Assembly (NCBI GenBank): GCA_052161885.1
Contig: CP197396.1
Location: 3,968,001 to 4,032,000 of the forward strand
DNA: 64,000 nt
From: QKTW01 sp052161885
GTDB taxonomy: Bacteria > Bacteroidota > Bacteroidia > Chitinophagales > Chitinophagaceae
Direction: 5' to 3'
In this document: positions 23,638 through 33,414 of the stretch, piece by piece
Position numbering within the stretch: the stretch's first letter is position 1
Layout of the letters: the number at the start of each line of letters is the position of its first letter
Program-made: the position numbers and the translations under genes
The notes under the pieces: model-generated
The model's database searches: none
The model's input: only the letters and a program-made list of their open reading frames with translations
What the model was told of the DNA's origin: nothing

Positions 23638-25350
23638 TTAGTGTGAATCTCTACCTTCTTCGCTGCCGGAGCCTCCTTTAAGGAAATCAAAATCTGCGCC
23701 AAGATGCGCCTGTTCCACATGGTTAATGTATTGGTACACATATCCGCGGGTTACATTCAGCTGCACCAGCGGCATTGTTTTCTTTCTTTCTTCCAGTTCT
23801 TCGTCCGGCACTTCCAGTACCAGGGAGCGGTTATGTACGTCGAGGCTTATCCAGTCACCATTCTTTACATAGGCCAGTGTACCGCCGGCTGCGGCTTCGG
23901 GAGATACATGGAGGATCACTGTGCCAAAGCCGGTGCCGCTCATACGCCCGTCTGAAATACGTACCAGGTCTGTAATGCCTTTTTCCAGCAGCCTTTTGGG
24001 TAATGCCATATTGCCTACTTCTGCCATGCCCGGATACCCGCGCGGCCCCACGTTTTTCAGCACCATTACCGATGTTTCATCAATCTCCAGTGCAGGATCG
24101 TCAATGCGCGTATGATAATCTTCAATATTTTCGAACACAACAGCTTTGCCCCGGTGTTTCATCAATGCCGGTGTAGCCGCAGATGGCTTGATGACCGCTC
24201 CGTTGGGAGCCAGGTTGCCCTTCAGTACAGCAATTCCTGATTCAGGCTTGAATGGCTCGTTCATGGTAGCAATCACATCGCGGTTATACACTTCTGCCGC
24301 TGCACAGTTTTCACCGAGGCTTTTACCATTTACGGTAAGTACGTTGTTATGCAGTATGCTTTCCATTTCGCGGATCACAGCCGGAAGCCCGCCGGAGTAA
24401 TACAGATCTTCCATAAAGTAAGAACCGGATGGCTGCAGGTTGGCCAGCAATGGTATGTTTTGCGAGAAAATGTCAAAATCTTCAAGATTGAGCTCTATAC
24501 CGAGGCGGCCGGCAATGGCGAGCATATGAATAACGAAATTGGTAGAGCCACCAACGGCAGCATTGACCATAATGGCGTTTTCAATTGCCTCGCGGGTCAG
24601 TATTTTAGAGATCTTCAGGTCTTCGTTCACCATTTCTACAATGCGCCTTCCTGAAAGACGGGAAATGACTTTCCGCCGTGCATCTGCTGCAGGTATTGAG
24701 GCATTGTCGGGCAATGAAAGACCTAATGCTTCTACCATCGAAGACATGGTTGATGCAGTGCCCATTACCGCACAGTGCCCCTGGGTACGGGCCATGCATG
24801 CTTCCGCTTCTATAAATTCCTGTTGTGTTATTTCGCCCAGCTTAAAAGCATTATTAAACCGCCATACGTCTGATGTGCCAATATCTTTTCCTTTCCAGTG
24901 GCCTTTGAGCATGGGTCCGCCGGAAATAACAATGGTAGGCAGATCTACACTGCAGGCCCCCATGACAAGAGATGGCGTGGTTTTATCACATCCGCAGAGC
25001 AGCACAACACCGTCTATAGGATTGGCACGTATAGATTCTTCCACATCAATGCTCACCTGGTTGCGGTACAGCATAGCGGTGGGTTTTATCAGCGTTTCGC
25101 CCAGCGACATTACGGGAAACTCTACAGGAAAACCGCCTGCCTCCAGCACACCTTTTTTCACAGCTTCGGCAAGGTCGCGGAAGTGGGCGTTGCAAGGTGT
25201 GAGCTCAGACCATGTATTGCAGATACCGATCACGGGCTTACCTTCAAACATATCATGTGGAATACCCTGGTTTTTCATCCAGGCACGGTATATAAAACCG
25301 TCTTTACCAGTACGTCCAAACCAGTTCCGGCTTCTTAAGTCAGGCTTCAT
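23638..25350 (-). CDS. IlvD/Edd-family dehydratase, probable aldonate (sugar acid) dehydratase
   Basis: A 570-residue Fe-S dehydratase. Its start, SRNWFGRTGKDGFIYRAWMKNQG, is the hallmark of the sugar-acid branch (arabinonate, xylonate and gluconate types) rather than of IlvD of valine synthesis. Other family motifs are GICNTWSELTPCN (first Cys), LLCGCDKTTPS (second Cys), GTASTMSSM (third-Cys position lacks Cys, but QGHCAVMGT precedes it) and ISDGRMSGTGFGTV. It makes 2-keto-3-deoxy sugar acids, the substrates of kdgK and eda. A conserved regulatory element lies about 125-160 bp upstream. Confidence 0.88.
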   Translation of the reverse strand: MKPDLRSRNWFGRTGKDGFIYRAWMKNQGIPHDMFEGKPVIGICNTWSELTPCNAHFRDLAEAVKKGVLEAGGFPVEFPVMSLGETLIKPTAMLYRNQVSIDVEESIRANPIDGVVLLCGCDKTTPSLVMGACSVDLPTIVISGGPMLKGHWKGKDIGTSDVWRFNNAFKLGEITQQEFIEAEACMARTQGHCAVMGTASTMSSMVEALGLSLPDNASIPAADARRKVISRLSGRRIVEMVNEDLKISKILTREAIENAIMVNAAVGGSTNFVIHMLAIAGRLGIELNLEDFDIFSQNIPLLANLQPSGSYFMEDLYYSGGLPAVIREMESILHNNVLTVNGKSLGENCAAAEVYNRDVIATMNEPFKPESGIAVLKGNLAPNGAVIKPSAATPALMKHRGKAVVFENIEDYHTRIDDPALEIDETSVMVLKNVGPRGYPGMAEVGNMALPKRLLEKGITDLVRISDGRMSGTGFGTVILHVSPEAAAGGTLAYVKNGDWISLDVHNRSLVLEVPDEELEERKKTMPLVQLNVTRGYVYQYINHVEQAHLGADFDFLKGGSGSEEGRDSH

Positions 25351-25785
25351 TTTTATTATTCTTCAGGGATGACAAAAAACAAAAGGTACAGCATTATTAT
25401 GCCGCGAATCTTGGAGGTGAGTGGATACTTACTTCAAGCTGATGCAAATTTCAACACTGGAGCGAGGCATTAAAAATACAATCTTTGCCATTTGTGATAC
25501 AATATTTACACTAATTTGAAGAAACCGGTTTCCAAAAAATGATTTTGTATCAGGAAGTGAAATGATGTATATTAGGATGTGGAATGTATGCCCTGCCAGC
25601 GCCGGTTTAAAATTTATATAATGGTTTTCTTACGGCTGTTTTTGACTGCAACTTCGTTAAATTTTTCGCCATAGTGGTCTGCTGCTATGTCTGCAAAATT
25701 TGCCTCGTTTTGCTCAAGAACAATTGTGTAATAAGTCCTATCAACAAAGTTTAAACAGGCTCTTGAAAAAAGCAATCTTGTTTTT
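25351..25785. other. 435-bp divergent control region between dehydratase and AraC genes
   Basis: It contains the 40-bp element at 25473-25512. A partial plus-strand copy at 25545-25576 (TTGTATCAG then a weaker ATGTA) points towards the AraC gene. No ORF of note, hairpin terminator or repeat family was seen in the remainder. Confidence 0.6.
25473..25512 (-). promoter_or_regulatory. Probable AraC-type operator/promoter of the dehydratase operon
   Basis: Read on the minus strand, 36 of 40 bases match the element before the MFS gene (26837-26876), including an identical 18-base opening AGTGTAAATATTGTATCA. It contains two ATTGTA copies exactly 21 bp apart (plus coordinates 25498-25503 and 25477-25482). 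The arrangement TTG, 21 bp, TATTTTTA suggests it also contains the promoter. Confidence 0.7.
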
Positions 25786-26670
25786 ATGAAGAAACTATTT
25801 CAGCAATTTACGCCGCTTACAGACAGGAGTTTTATTATAAAACAATACTATCAGCCAAAATTTACTGCGCCGCTGCATTTTCATCATGGCTATGAGCTCA
25901 TACTGATTGTAAAAAGCTATGGTAAGTTTTATGGGGAAAACAGGGTGCTGAATTTTGAAGAAGATGAAGTGTATATGTTCGGGCCTGGTTTTGCGCATTG
26001 TTTTTATAACGAGCAGAGCTTTATAGAAAGCGGCGAAATGGCGCATTCCATTGTTATACAGTTTACCGAAGATTTCCTGGGTAAAGACTTCTTTCAGAAA
26101 CCGGAACTGAAAAAGATCCGCAAATTGCTGGACACAGCCCAGACAGGCATTAAAATTCTGGTACCGGACCAGCACATTAATAAGTTGTTTTTTGAGATCC
26201 GCGATTCGCAGCACATGAAGTCTATGATGAGCCTGCTGGAATTGCTGGATTGCCTTTCTGAGAAAAGAACATCAGAACTGATGCTGATCGCCCGGCATCC
26301 GGAAAAAGCATTCTCCAACAGTAATGACTCCCAGAAAATAGAGGCTGTGATCAAATATGTAATGGAGAATTTTCGTGATGATGTGAACTCAAAAGAGGCG
26401 GCAAAGCTGGCATATATGAATGAAGCTGCTTTCTGCAGGTATTTCCGCAGACGGACCAAAAAGACATTTTCACAGTTTGTAAATGATGTACGCATAACGC
26501 ATGCGATAAGGCTGCTGATAGAAAAAGACATACCGGTATCGCAGGTGTGCTATGAGTCGGGCTTTAATAATATGTCCTATTTCAACAGGCAGTTTAAGTT
26601 GCTGATGGGTAAGCCGCCGTTGGAATACCGCAAAGACTACTACCTTGAGATGGACAATGCCGATGACTGA
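25786..26670 (+). CDS. AraC-family transcriptional regulator
   Basis: 294 residues: an N-terminal cupin-like sensor (about 10-110, with LHFHHGYELILIVKSYGKFYGENRV) and two C-terminal helix-turn-helices (about 185-285, DDVNSKEAAKLAYMNEAAF and VSQVCYESGFNNMSYFNRQFK). It has no signal peptide. It is divergent from the dehydratase and upstream of the MFS-Sus operon, and both flanking promoters carry the same direct-repeat element. It is therefore the obvious candidate activator of both (inference). The inducer is probably a sugar or sugar acid bound by the cupin domain. Confidence 0.93.
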   Translation: MKKLFQQFTPLTDRSFIIKQYYQPKFTAPLHFHHGYELILIVKSYGKFYGENRVLNFEEDEVYMFGPGFAHCFYNEQSFIESGEMAHSIVIQFTEDFLGKDFFQKPELKKIRKLLDTAQTGIKILVPDQHINKLFFEIRDSQHMKSMMSLLELLDCLSEKRTSELMLIARHPEKAFSNSNDSQKIEAVIKYVMENFRDDVNSKEAAKLAYMNEAAFCRYFRRRTKKTFSQFVNDVRITHAIRLLIEKDIPVSQVCYESGFNNMSYFNRQFKLLMGKPPLEYRKDYYLEMDNADD

Positions 26671-27049
26671 TAATGAAGTTGTTCCCCCTGTGACTAATGC
26701 CCTTATTTCTGCAAACACCTCCCCGGCCACATTCGTAATATTTGATATGGCTAACGACTATTATTTTCAGCATTTTTTAATGTTGCAATAATCATATTGA
26801 TACTTTTTTTAGCAAAACAGGCCTACAATTTCTGAAAGTGTAAATATTGTATCAGAAATAGCAAAAATTGTACTTTACTAAACCGCTGAGTCTTTTCACT
26901 TTTATTTCCGGAAACAAAGTGAGTACACACTTACGCTTTTCCCTTCATTAATTGATCTTATTTCTGTCACTATGATTGCAGCAGGAAAGCTGTTGCAAAG
27001 GATCAATCAAGGCTGTTTTATCTCATAAAACGACAACAACAGAAAGCAT
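26671..27049. other. 379-bp leader/control region before the MFS-Sus operon
   Basis: It holds the 40-bp element (26837-26876) and, downstream in the predicted leader, a nested palindrome: CACTTT/AAAGTG (26897-26921) around TTTCCGGAAA (26905-26914). The remaining roughly 130 bases to the ATG show nothing clear. Confidence 0.6.
26837..26876 (+). promoter_or_regulatory. Probable AraC-type operator/promoter of the MFS-Sus operon
   Basis: The partner of the element at 25473-25512 (36/40 identical), in the same orientation relative to its gene. ATTGTA occurs at 26846-26851 and 26867-26872, 21 bp or two helical turns apart, as expected for tandem AraC binding. TTG, 21 bp and TACTTTA give a promoter-like pair overlapping it. 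Confidence 0.7.
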
Positions 27050-28705
27050 ATGGCTTTTATTACGACATCTGTGGCTGATGAACCAGCGGCGCTTCAGAAA
27101 GGAGGAACACTCTATATACTGATGATTACGCTGATAGCTACGCTCGGAGGTTTACTTTTCGGGTACGATACTGCGGTGATCAGCGGCGCGGAACATTCCC
27201 TGGTTTCATTCTATATAACGGGCATTACAGATGCTTCACAGGCTGTATACGCATCATCGGTGATCAGTCAATACCGGCTCTTGCTGGCGGCCATCGTTCT
27301 CCTGATCGTTATCATACTCGGCGGACAGGCGATAAAACTGCTGGGCAGTAAAAAAGGTGGTGCATTGCTTGCTGCAGCGCTGGTGCTTACCGGGTTCTGG
27401 GCTTACAGGTCTTATACGGCGCCCATGCCGGATAATGCAACCGCAATGCAGAACACAGCAGATGCGGTAAAAGGTTTTGTGATTTCCAGTGCACTGATCG
27501 GATGTATTATCGGCGGGGCGCTTGCGGGGGCTATTTCAAAATCTGTAGGGCGTAAAAGAGGCCTGCTTATTGCAGCAGCAGCATTTCTTGTTTCAGCCAT
27601 AGGATCTTCCAGACCGGAAGTATGGAACTGTTTTGGTTTGTGCCATGTGTACTCATTCAGTATTTACCGCATTATCGGCGGTATAGGTGTAGGTATTGCA
27701 TCTATGATCTCTCCGATGTATATCGCTGAGATAGCGCCGGCAAATGCGCGCGGAAAGCTGGTTTCCTTCAACCAGTTCGCTATCGTTTTCGGAATGCTGG
27801 TTATATTCTTTGTCAATTACATGATTGCCCGCTCCGGTGATGAAGTGTGGCTGAATACGCAAGGCTGGCGCTGGATGTTCTTCTCTGGAGTGATACCGGC
27901 AGGACTGTTTTTTGCACTGTTGTTCTTCGTGCCGGAGACACCGCGTTATCTCGTGATGAAAGGCTACAATGCAAGGGCGCTCAAAGTGCTGGAGCGTATT
28001 GGCGGAGAAGATCAGGCAGGTGCTGTGCTAGAGCAGATCAAAGGCTCGCTGCATGAAACAAACGCGCCCTGGCTGTCTTATGGTTTTGGTATCATATTCA
28101 TTGGTATTATGTTGTCGGTATTCCAGCAGTTTGTAGGGATAAATGTAGTGCTATACTATGCCGGTAATATATTCCGCAACATGGGCGCCTCCACAGATTC
28201 TGCATTACTGCAGACGATAGTGGTAGGACTTGTGAATGTAGTATTTACGATAGTAGCCATTTTCACGGTAGATAAGTTTGGCCGGAAACCCTTAATGATC
28301 ATAGGTTCCATAGGCATGGGGGTAAGTATGCTGGCGCTGGGCTTTGCTTTTTACCTGAACCAGGTGGGTATGGTTGCGCTGGTGTTTATGCTCATTTTCA
28401 TCGCATCATTTGCCATGAGCTGGGGACCAGTTGTATGGGTCCTTTTATCAGAAATATTTCCCAACAGCATAAGGGGCGCTATGTCGATAGCAGTGGCATT
28501 GCAATGGATAGCCAACTGGATGGTTTCTTTCACCTTTCCTATGATGAATGATAACCAATGGCTCACAAAGCAGTTTAATCACGGATTTGCTTACTGGGTA
28601 TACGGTATAATGGCACTGCTATCTGCTGTATTTGTATGGAAAGCGGTTCCGGAAACCAAAGGCAAAACACTCGAGGAGATCGAGCGTTTATGGAAGAAAA
28701 AGTAA
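27050..28705 (+). CDS. MFS sugar porter (XylE/GalP-like)
   Basis: 551 residues with 12 predicted transmembrane helices. Sugar-porter signatures are GGLLFGYDTAVISGA (helix 1), GRKRG, PMYIAEIAPANARGKLV, VPETPRYLVMKG, FQQFVGINVVLYYA (helix 7, sugar binding), DKFGRKPLM and VPETKGKTLEEIE at the end. An extra segment of about 80 residues (around 55-140) between helices 1 and 2 contains added hydrophobic helices. I recall this in other Bacteroidota members, so it is probably not a fusion artefact. It imports a mono- or disaccharide across the inner membrane, probably the Sus product. It is first in the operon. Confidence 0.93.
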   Translation: MAFITTSVADEPAALQKGGTLYILMITLIATLGGLLFGYDTAVISGAEHSLVSFYITGITDASQAVYASSVISQYRLLLAAIVLLIVIILGGQAIKLLGSKKGGALLAAALVLTGFWAYRSYTAPMPDNATAMQNTADAVKGFVISSALIGCIIGGALAGAISKSVGRKRGLLIAAAAFLVSAIGSSRPEVWNCFGLCHVYSFSIYRIIGGIGVGIASMISPMYIAEIAPANARGKLVSFNQFAIVFGMLVIFFVNYMIARSGDEVWLNTQGWRWMFFSGVIPAGLFFALLFFVPETPRYLVMKGYNARALKVLERIGGEDQAGAVLEQIKGSLHETNAPWLSYGFGIIFIGIMLSVFQQFVGINVVLYYAGNIFRNMGASTDSALLQTIVVGLVNVVFTIVAIFTVDKFGRKPLMIIGSIGMGVSMLALGFAFYLNQVGMVALVFMLIFIASFAMSWGPVVWVLLSEIFPNSIRGAMSIAVALQWIANWMVSFTFPMMNDNQWLTKQFNHGFAYWVYGIMALLSAVFVWKAVPETKGKTLEEIERLWKKK

Positions 28706-28768
28706 ACAACACGGAAGCGATTCCGGCATTAATACACACACAATCATTTCTTAACGCACTGACACGGT

Positions 28769-31762
28769 ATGAAAAGAAAATTTACAATTACATCTTTATG
28801 GCTTGCGGCAAGTATGCTCACTGGCGGCGTACTCACCGTAATGGCACCATTACAGCTTAGCGCGCAGACAGCGACCGCAGGAGTGGTAAGCGGTGTTGTA
28901 ACAGACGAAAAAGGGAGCCCGGTGCCCAGCGCAACAATAGGCATCAAAGGTACTACAACAGGAATGCTTACAGATGCAGACGGGCGTTTCAGTCTGGTAT
29001 TGCCGCATGGGGTCTCAAAAGGCGTGCTGGTCATCCGGTCTATAGGTTACAACGAACAGGAAGTTCCTTTCAGCGGCACCTCTTCATTGACAGTAGCGCT
29101 TAAGACAAAAGCCTCCGAACTGGAAGGCGCGGTAGTTATCGGTTATGGTACAGCCCGTAAAAAAGATCTCACAGGTTCCATTGCAACGGTGAGCTCAAAA
29201 GACTTTAACCAGGGTGTGGTATCAACTCCGGATCAGCTGATCCAGGGTAAGGCCGCAGGTGTGGTAATAACACCCAGCAGTGGCCAGCCAGGTGTAGGAA
29301 GTACTATCCGTATACGTGGTGGTACCTCACTTACTGCCAGCAATGATCCGCTGATTGTGATTGACGGGGTGCCTGTATCCAATGTGACCATTGATGGTGC
29401 GCCAAGTCCGCTCAGCATGATCAACCCGGACGACATAGAATCATTTACTATACTGAAAGATGCCTCTGCCGCAGCTATCTACGGTAACCGTGCGTCTAAC
29501 GGTGTCATCATTATACAAACTAAAAGAGGTACCAGGAGCAATAAGCTGCATATAGACCTGAGCACCACTATGTCGCTGGCAAAAAACTACAATAAAGTAG
29601 ATGTACTTACCGGGGACCAGGTGCGTTTTTATGTAAAAAATAATGGCTCTGCAGACCAGATCGCACTGCTGGGTAACGCAAATACAGACTGGCAGAAAGA
29701 AATTTACCAGACAGCTTTTGCAACAGATAACAATATTGCTTTTACCGGTGGTATCAAGCAATTGCCGTACCGCCTGTCACTTGGTTACCTGGACCAGAAC
29801 GGTACACTGAAGACGGGCTACCTGAAGAAAACCTCCATTGGCCTGAACCTGAATCCAACCTTCCTGGATAACAGGCTGAAGCTGGATGTAAACACAAAAG
29901 GTGTATTTGCAAAGAACCGTTTTGCCAATACAGGTGCCATCGGAGATGCGTTGCATATGGATCCGACACAGCCGGTAAACAATACCAGCGGGAAATATGC
30001 AGGCTATACAGAATGGGAAACTGCAGGCATTCCGAATGTATTGTCTCCGCGTAATCCGCTTGGAGACCTCTATGGAAAGAACGACGTAAGTAATGTAGAC
30101 CGGTTTATTGGTAATGCACAGCTGGACTATCATACCAAAGCAGTACCCGAGCTGAGAGCTGTACTGAACCTGGGCCTGGATGCTACCAAATCTTCCGGTA
30201 ATGTGGATGTAGACCCGCAATATGCACTGAACTACACCACGCACGGTTCACATAAATCTTATGAACAAAACCAGCGCAATAAACTACTGGACTTCTACCT
30301 CAATTATAACAAAGAAGTAAAGAGCATTAAAAGCCGTTTTGACCTGACCGGCGGTTACAGCTACCAGGATTTCTATAAAAAGGCACCGGCTAATTATACC
30401 AACGGATATACAGACTCTACATACACTACAAAAGATACGATCGCGTCTTCGCTGCGTGATGAAACACGGTATACGTTATTGTCTTACTACGGCAGGCTGA
30501 ACTATACACTTGCTAACCGTTATCTGCTGACAGCTTCTGTACGTCGTGATGGTTCTTCCCGTTTTGCTCCGAACAACCGGTGGGGTACATTCCCGGCACT
30601 GGCGCTGGCCTGGAAGATAAACGAAGAAAAGCCTTTCCGTAAGATGAAAAACCTTACAGAGCTGAAGCTTCGTGCCAGCATAGGCGTTACCGGTAACCAG
30701 GATCTCGGAACCAATAACTATGCTTACCTGCCGAATTATCTGCTGAGTACTACACAGGCCAGCTATATGTTCGGCGACACAGCTTATAAGACATACCGTG
30801 CTGCAGCTTATGATGCCAATATTAAATGGGAAACCACCACTACCAAAAACGTAGCGCTGGACTGGGGTTTCTTTAATAACCGCCTGTATGGTACCGTTGA
30901 ATATTATTACAAGGAAACAGATAACCTGCTGAATGATATTCCTACACCGGCAGGTGCCAACCTCAGTAATCATGTGATCACAAATGTGGGGTCTATGGAA
31001 GCGCGTGGCTTCGAGTTCTCAATAGGTGCTGTGCCGGTACAGACAAAAGACTGGACATGGACGATCAACTATAACCTGGCCTACACTAAAAATAAAATCA
31101 CCAAGCTCAATAATGTGGTGGATACATCATCAGCAGGCGTGCTGACCGGTGCCATAACAGGCGGTACAGGTAATACGATCCAGATCAATTCTGTAGGTTC
31201 TCCGGCCAATTCATTCTATGCATTCCACCAGGTATACAACAGCAAAGGTGATCCTATAGAAGGAGTGTATGCTGAGGAATCTACAAATGGCAGCATGTAC
31301 TATATCTACAAATCGCCGGCGCCTGTTGTAACTATGGGTATCTCTTCGCAGGTAACTTATAAGCGCTGGAACTTTGGTTTCTCCATGCACGGATCATTCG
31401 GGAACTATGTATACAACAACGTAAAAGCATATCTCGGATACCAGGGCAGCATGCTGACACCTAACGGTTATATAGGAAACGCCAGCACAGATCTGTTGTA
31501 CACCAACTATGTTAATGCACAGTACTTCAGCGACAGGTACATAGAGAATGCTTCTTTTATGCGTATGGACTACATGACCCTTGGTTATAACTTCGGAAAG
31601 ATCTTTAAAAGTGATGTAGGTCTGCGTCTGAACTTCATGGTACAGAACGCTTTTGTGATTACCAAATACAGCGGTCTTGATCCTGAAATTTACAGCGGAA
31701 TTGACAACAACATTTATCCCAAACCACGTGTCTGGTCACTCAGGGCAAATTTTGATTTTTAA
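28769..31762 (+). CDS. susC: SusC/RagA TonB-dependent outer-membrane transporter
   Basis: 997 residues: a signal peptide (about 1-33, ending LSAQ), a carboxypeptidase-regulatory-like domain (SGVVTDEKGSPVPSATIGI), a plug (VVIGYGTARKKDLTG, IQGKAAGVVIT, IRIRGGTSLT, PLIVIDGVP) and a C-terminal 22-strand barrel ending in WSLRANFDF. It has no N-terminal STN signalling domain, so it is a plain transporter. With SusD it imports oligosaccharides using TonB energy. The alpha-glucan enzymes downstream make malto-oligosaccharides the likely substrate. It is 63 bp after the MFS gene and 32 bp before susD. Confidence 0.96.
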   Translation: MKRKFTITSLWLAASMLTGGVLTVMAPLQLSAQTATAGVVSGVVTDEKGSPVPSATIGIKGTTTGMLTDADGRFSLVLPHGVSKGVLVIRSIGYNEQEVPFSGTSSLTVALKTKASELEGAVVIGYGTARKKDLTGSIATVSSKDFNQGVVSTPDQLIQGKAAGVVITPSSGQPGVGSTIRIRGGTSLTASNDPLIVIDGVPVSNVTIDGAPSPLSMINPDDIESFTILKDASAAAIYGNRASNGVIIIQTKRGTRSNKLHIDLSTTMSLAKNYNKVDVLTGDQVRFYVKNNGSADQIALLGNANTDWQKEIYQTAFATDNNIAFTGGIKQLPYRLSLGYLDQNGTLKTGYLKKTSIGLNLNPTFLDNRLKLDVNTKGVFAKNRFANTGAIGDALHMDPTQPVNNTSGKYAGYTEWETAGIPNVLSPRNPLGDLYGKNDVSNVDRFIGNAQLDYHTKAVPELRAVLNLGLDATKSSGNVDVDPQYALNYTTHGSHKSYEQNQRNKLLDFYLNYNKEVKSIKSRFDLTGGYSYQDFYKKAPANYTNGYTDSTYTTKDTIASSLRDETRYTLLSYYGRLNYTLANRYLLTASVRRDGSSRFAPNNRWGTFPALALAWKINEEKPFRKMKNLTELKLRASIGVTGNQDLGTNNYAYLPNYLLSTTQASYMFGDTAYKTYRAAAYDANIKWETTTTKNVALDWGFFNNRLYGTVEYYYKETDNLLNDIPTPAGANLSNHVITNVGSMEARGFEFSIGAVPVQTKDWTWTINYNLAYTKNKITKLNNVVDTSSAGVLTGAITGGTGNTIQINSVGSPANSFYAFHQVYNSKGDPIEGVYAEESTNGSMYYIYKSPAPVVTMGISSQVTYKRWNFGFSMHGSFGNYVYNNVKAYLGYQGSMLTPNGYIGNASTDLLYTNYVNAQYFSDRYIENASFMRMDYMTLGYNFGKIFKSDVGLRLNFMVQNAFVITKYSGLDPEIYSGIDNNIYPKPRVWSLRANFDF

Positions 31763-31794
31763 TTTCCACACGTAAACCTTTTAAAGAATAAGTC

Positions 31795-33375
31795 ATGTCT
31801 AAAAATATAATTCTGATAGCAACTGCCGTACTGGCTCTTACGGCTGCATCCTGCAATAAAGATCTGAACAGGAATCCCTATGTGGAGGAAACGTCACAAA
31901 GTGTGTACAGCGATCCTGTAAAGATTAAAGAAGCCCTTGCCAAGCTGTATGGCGGCCTGTCGCTGAGCGGCCAGGGTACCACCGATAATGTAGACATATC
32001 TTCACCGGATGCGGGTTCCAACGTGTACATGCGCAACTGGTGGGAGATAAATGAACTGACTACGGACGAGGCTGTAATTGCATGGGGAGACGGAGATCTG
32101 CAACAGTATCATTCTATGGGATGGACAGCACAGAACCCATATGTAGCCATGTGGTATAACCGCATATTTTTTGAAGTAGCGGCCTGTAACGAATTCATTC
32201 GCCAGACACCGGACAGCAAGATCAATAGTTTTGCATCGGGCGACGCAGCCAATGTTCGTAATTATCACAATGAAGCCCGCTTTCTGCGCGCTTTAGCCTA
32301 CTGGCATGCTATTGATGGTTTTGGCAACGTACCGTTTACTACAGAAACCGATCCGGTGGGTTCTTTCACTCCAAAGCAAAAAAGCAGGGCTGATCTGTTT
32401 AAATATGTGGAAAGCGAACTGAAAGATCTTGAAACTAAACTGCCGGATGCACGCACCAATGAATACGGACGCGTTGATAAAGGCTGTGTATGGATGCTGC
32501 TGGCAAAGCTGTATCTGAATGCAACTGTATACATTGGCGCAGACCACTCCGCAGACTGTATTACTTACTGCAACAAAATAATCCAGTCCGGTGCTTACAA
32601 TCTGAACAGCAATTATAAATACCTGTTCATGACAGATAACCGGACAACGAGCAATGAGATCATCTTCCCGATCCGTGCCAATGGTAAATTCTCCCAGTCA
32701 TATGGCAACTCTACTTTCCTGATCCATGCAGAAATTGGTGGTTCTATGACGCCAATGAACTGGGGGATCGGCGGTGGCTGGGCCGGGCTGCGTACCACCA
32801 AAGGACTTGTATCACTCTTCGCAGATCCGAGCGGAAATACGGATAAGCGGGCATTGTTTTATACTAATGGCCAGAATCTGGATATCACAAGTATTACGCA
32901 ATTTGGCGATGGTTATGCCATCGGTAAATTTTCTAACCTTAGTTCTACCGGAGCGGCTGGTACTGATCCGGCAGCAAACTTCTGCGATCTTGATTTCCCG
33001 ATGTTCCGTTATGCGGACGTATTGCTGATGTATGCGGAAGCTACATTACGCGGCGGTGGCGGTAGCAGTGCAACGGCGCTTGATTACATAAACCAGTTGC
33101 GCGACAGGGCTTATGGTAATACTTCCGGGGAAATTGCAGCATCAGACCTCACATTGCCTTTTATACTTGATGAGCGTGGCCGTGAACTTTACTGGGAAGG
33201 GCAGCGTCGTACAGACCTGATCCGTTTTGGCAAGTTTACCGGAAGCGCCTACCTGTGGCCATGGAAAGGCGGTGTAAAGGACGGTGCAGATGTACCTGCC
33301 TATCTCGCTTTATTCCCGATTCCACGTACAGATTTAACTGCTAATCCCGGGTTGACTCAAAACACAGGGTATTAA
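31795..33375 (+). CDS. susD: SusD/RagB glycan-binding outer-membrane lipoprotein
   Basis: 526 residues: a lipoprotein signal with lipobox ending TAASC (Cys20), then a tetratricopeptide-like fold. Typical family motifs are NEARFLRALAYWHAIDGFGNVPF (about 160-182), RVDKGCVWMLLAKLYLN, FRYADVLLMYAEA and the C-terminal LDERGRELYWEGQRRTDLIRFG. It caps SusC and binds starch-type oligosaccharide on the cell surface. It pairs directly with the preceding susC. The symbol is given by analogy with the B. thetaiotaomicron starch system. Confidence 0.95.
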   Translation: MSKNIILIATAVLALTAASCNKDLNRNPYVEETSQSVYSDPVKIKEALAKLYGGLSLSGQGTTDNVDISSPDAGSNVYMRNWWEINELTTDEAVIAWGDGDLQQYHSMGWTAQNPYVAMWYNRIFFEVAACNEFIRQTPDSKINSFASGDAANVRNYHNEARFLRALAYWHAIDGFGNVPFTTETDPVGSFTPKQKSRADLFKYVESELKDLETKLPDARTNEYGRVDKGCVWMLLAKLYLNATVYIGADHSADCITYCNKIIQSGAYNLNSNYKYLFMTDNRTTSNEIIFPIRANGKFSQSYGNSTFLIHAEIGGSMTPMNWGIGGGWAGLRTTKGLVSLFADPSGNTDKRALFYTNGQNLDITSITQFGDGYAIGKFSNLSSTGAAGTDPAANFCDLDFPMFRYADVLLMYAEATLRGGGGSSATALDYINQLRDRAYGNTSGEIAASDLTLPFILDERGRELYWEGQRRTDLIRFGKFTGSAYLWPWKGGVKDGADVPAYLALFPIPRTDLTANPGLTQNTGY

Positions 33376-33414
33376 TTATTTGTTTTTAAAGTTTAGTATA
33401 TCAAAACAAAGATT

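Noticed and set aside
24539..25372. 277-residue plus-strand ORF across the dehydratase gene
   Set aside because: Antisense shadow of a well-supported IlvD/Edd-family gene, with no family motif of its own.
27215..27470. Insertion in the MFS transporter as a possible gene fusion or frameshift
   Set aside because: The frame is intact and the extra hydrophobic segment between helices 1 and 2 is something I recall in other Bacteroidota sugar porters.
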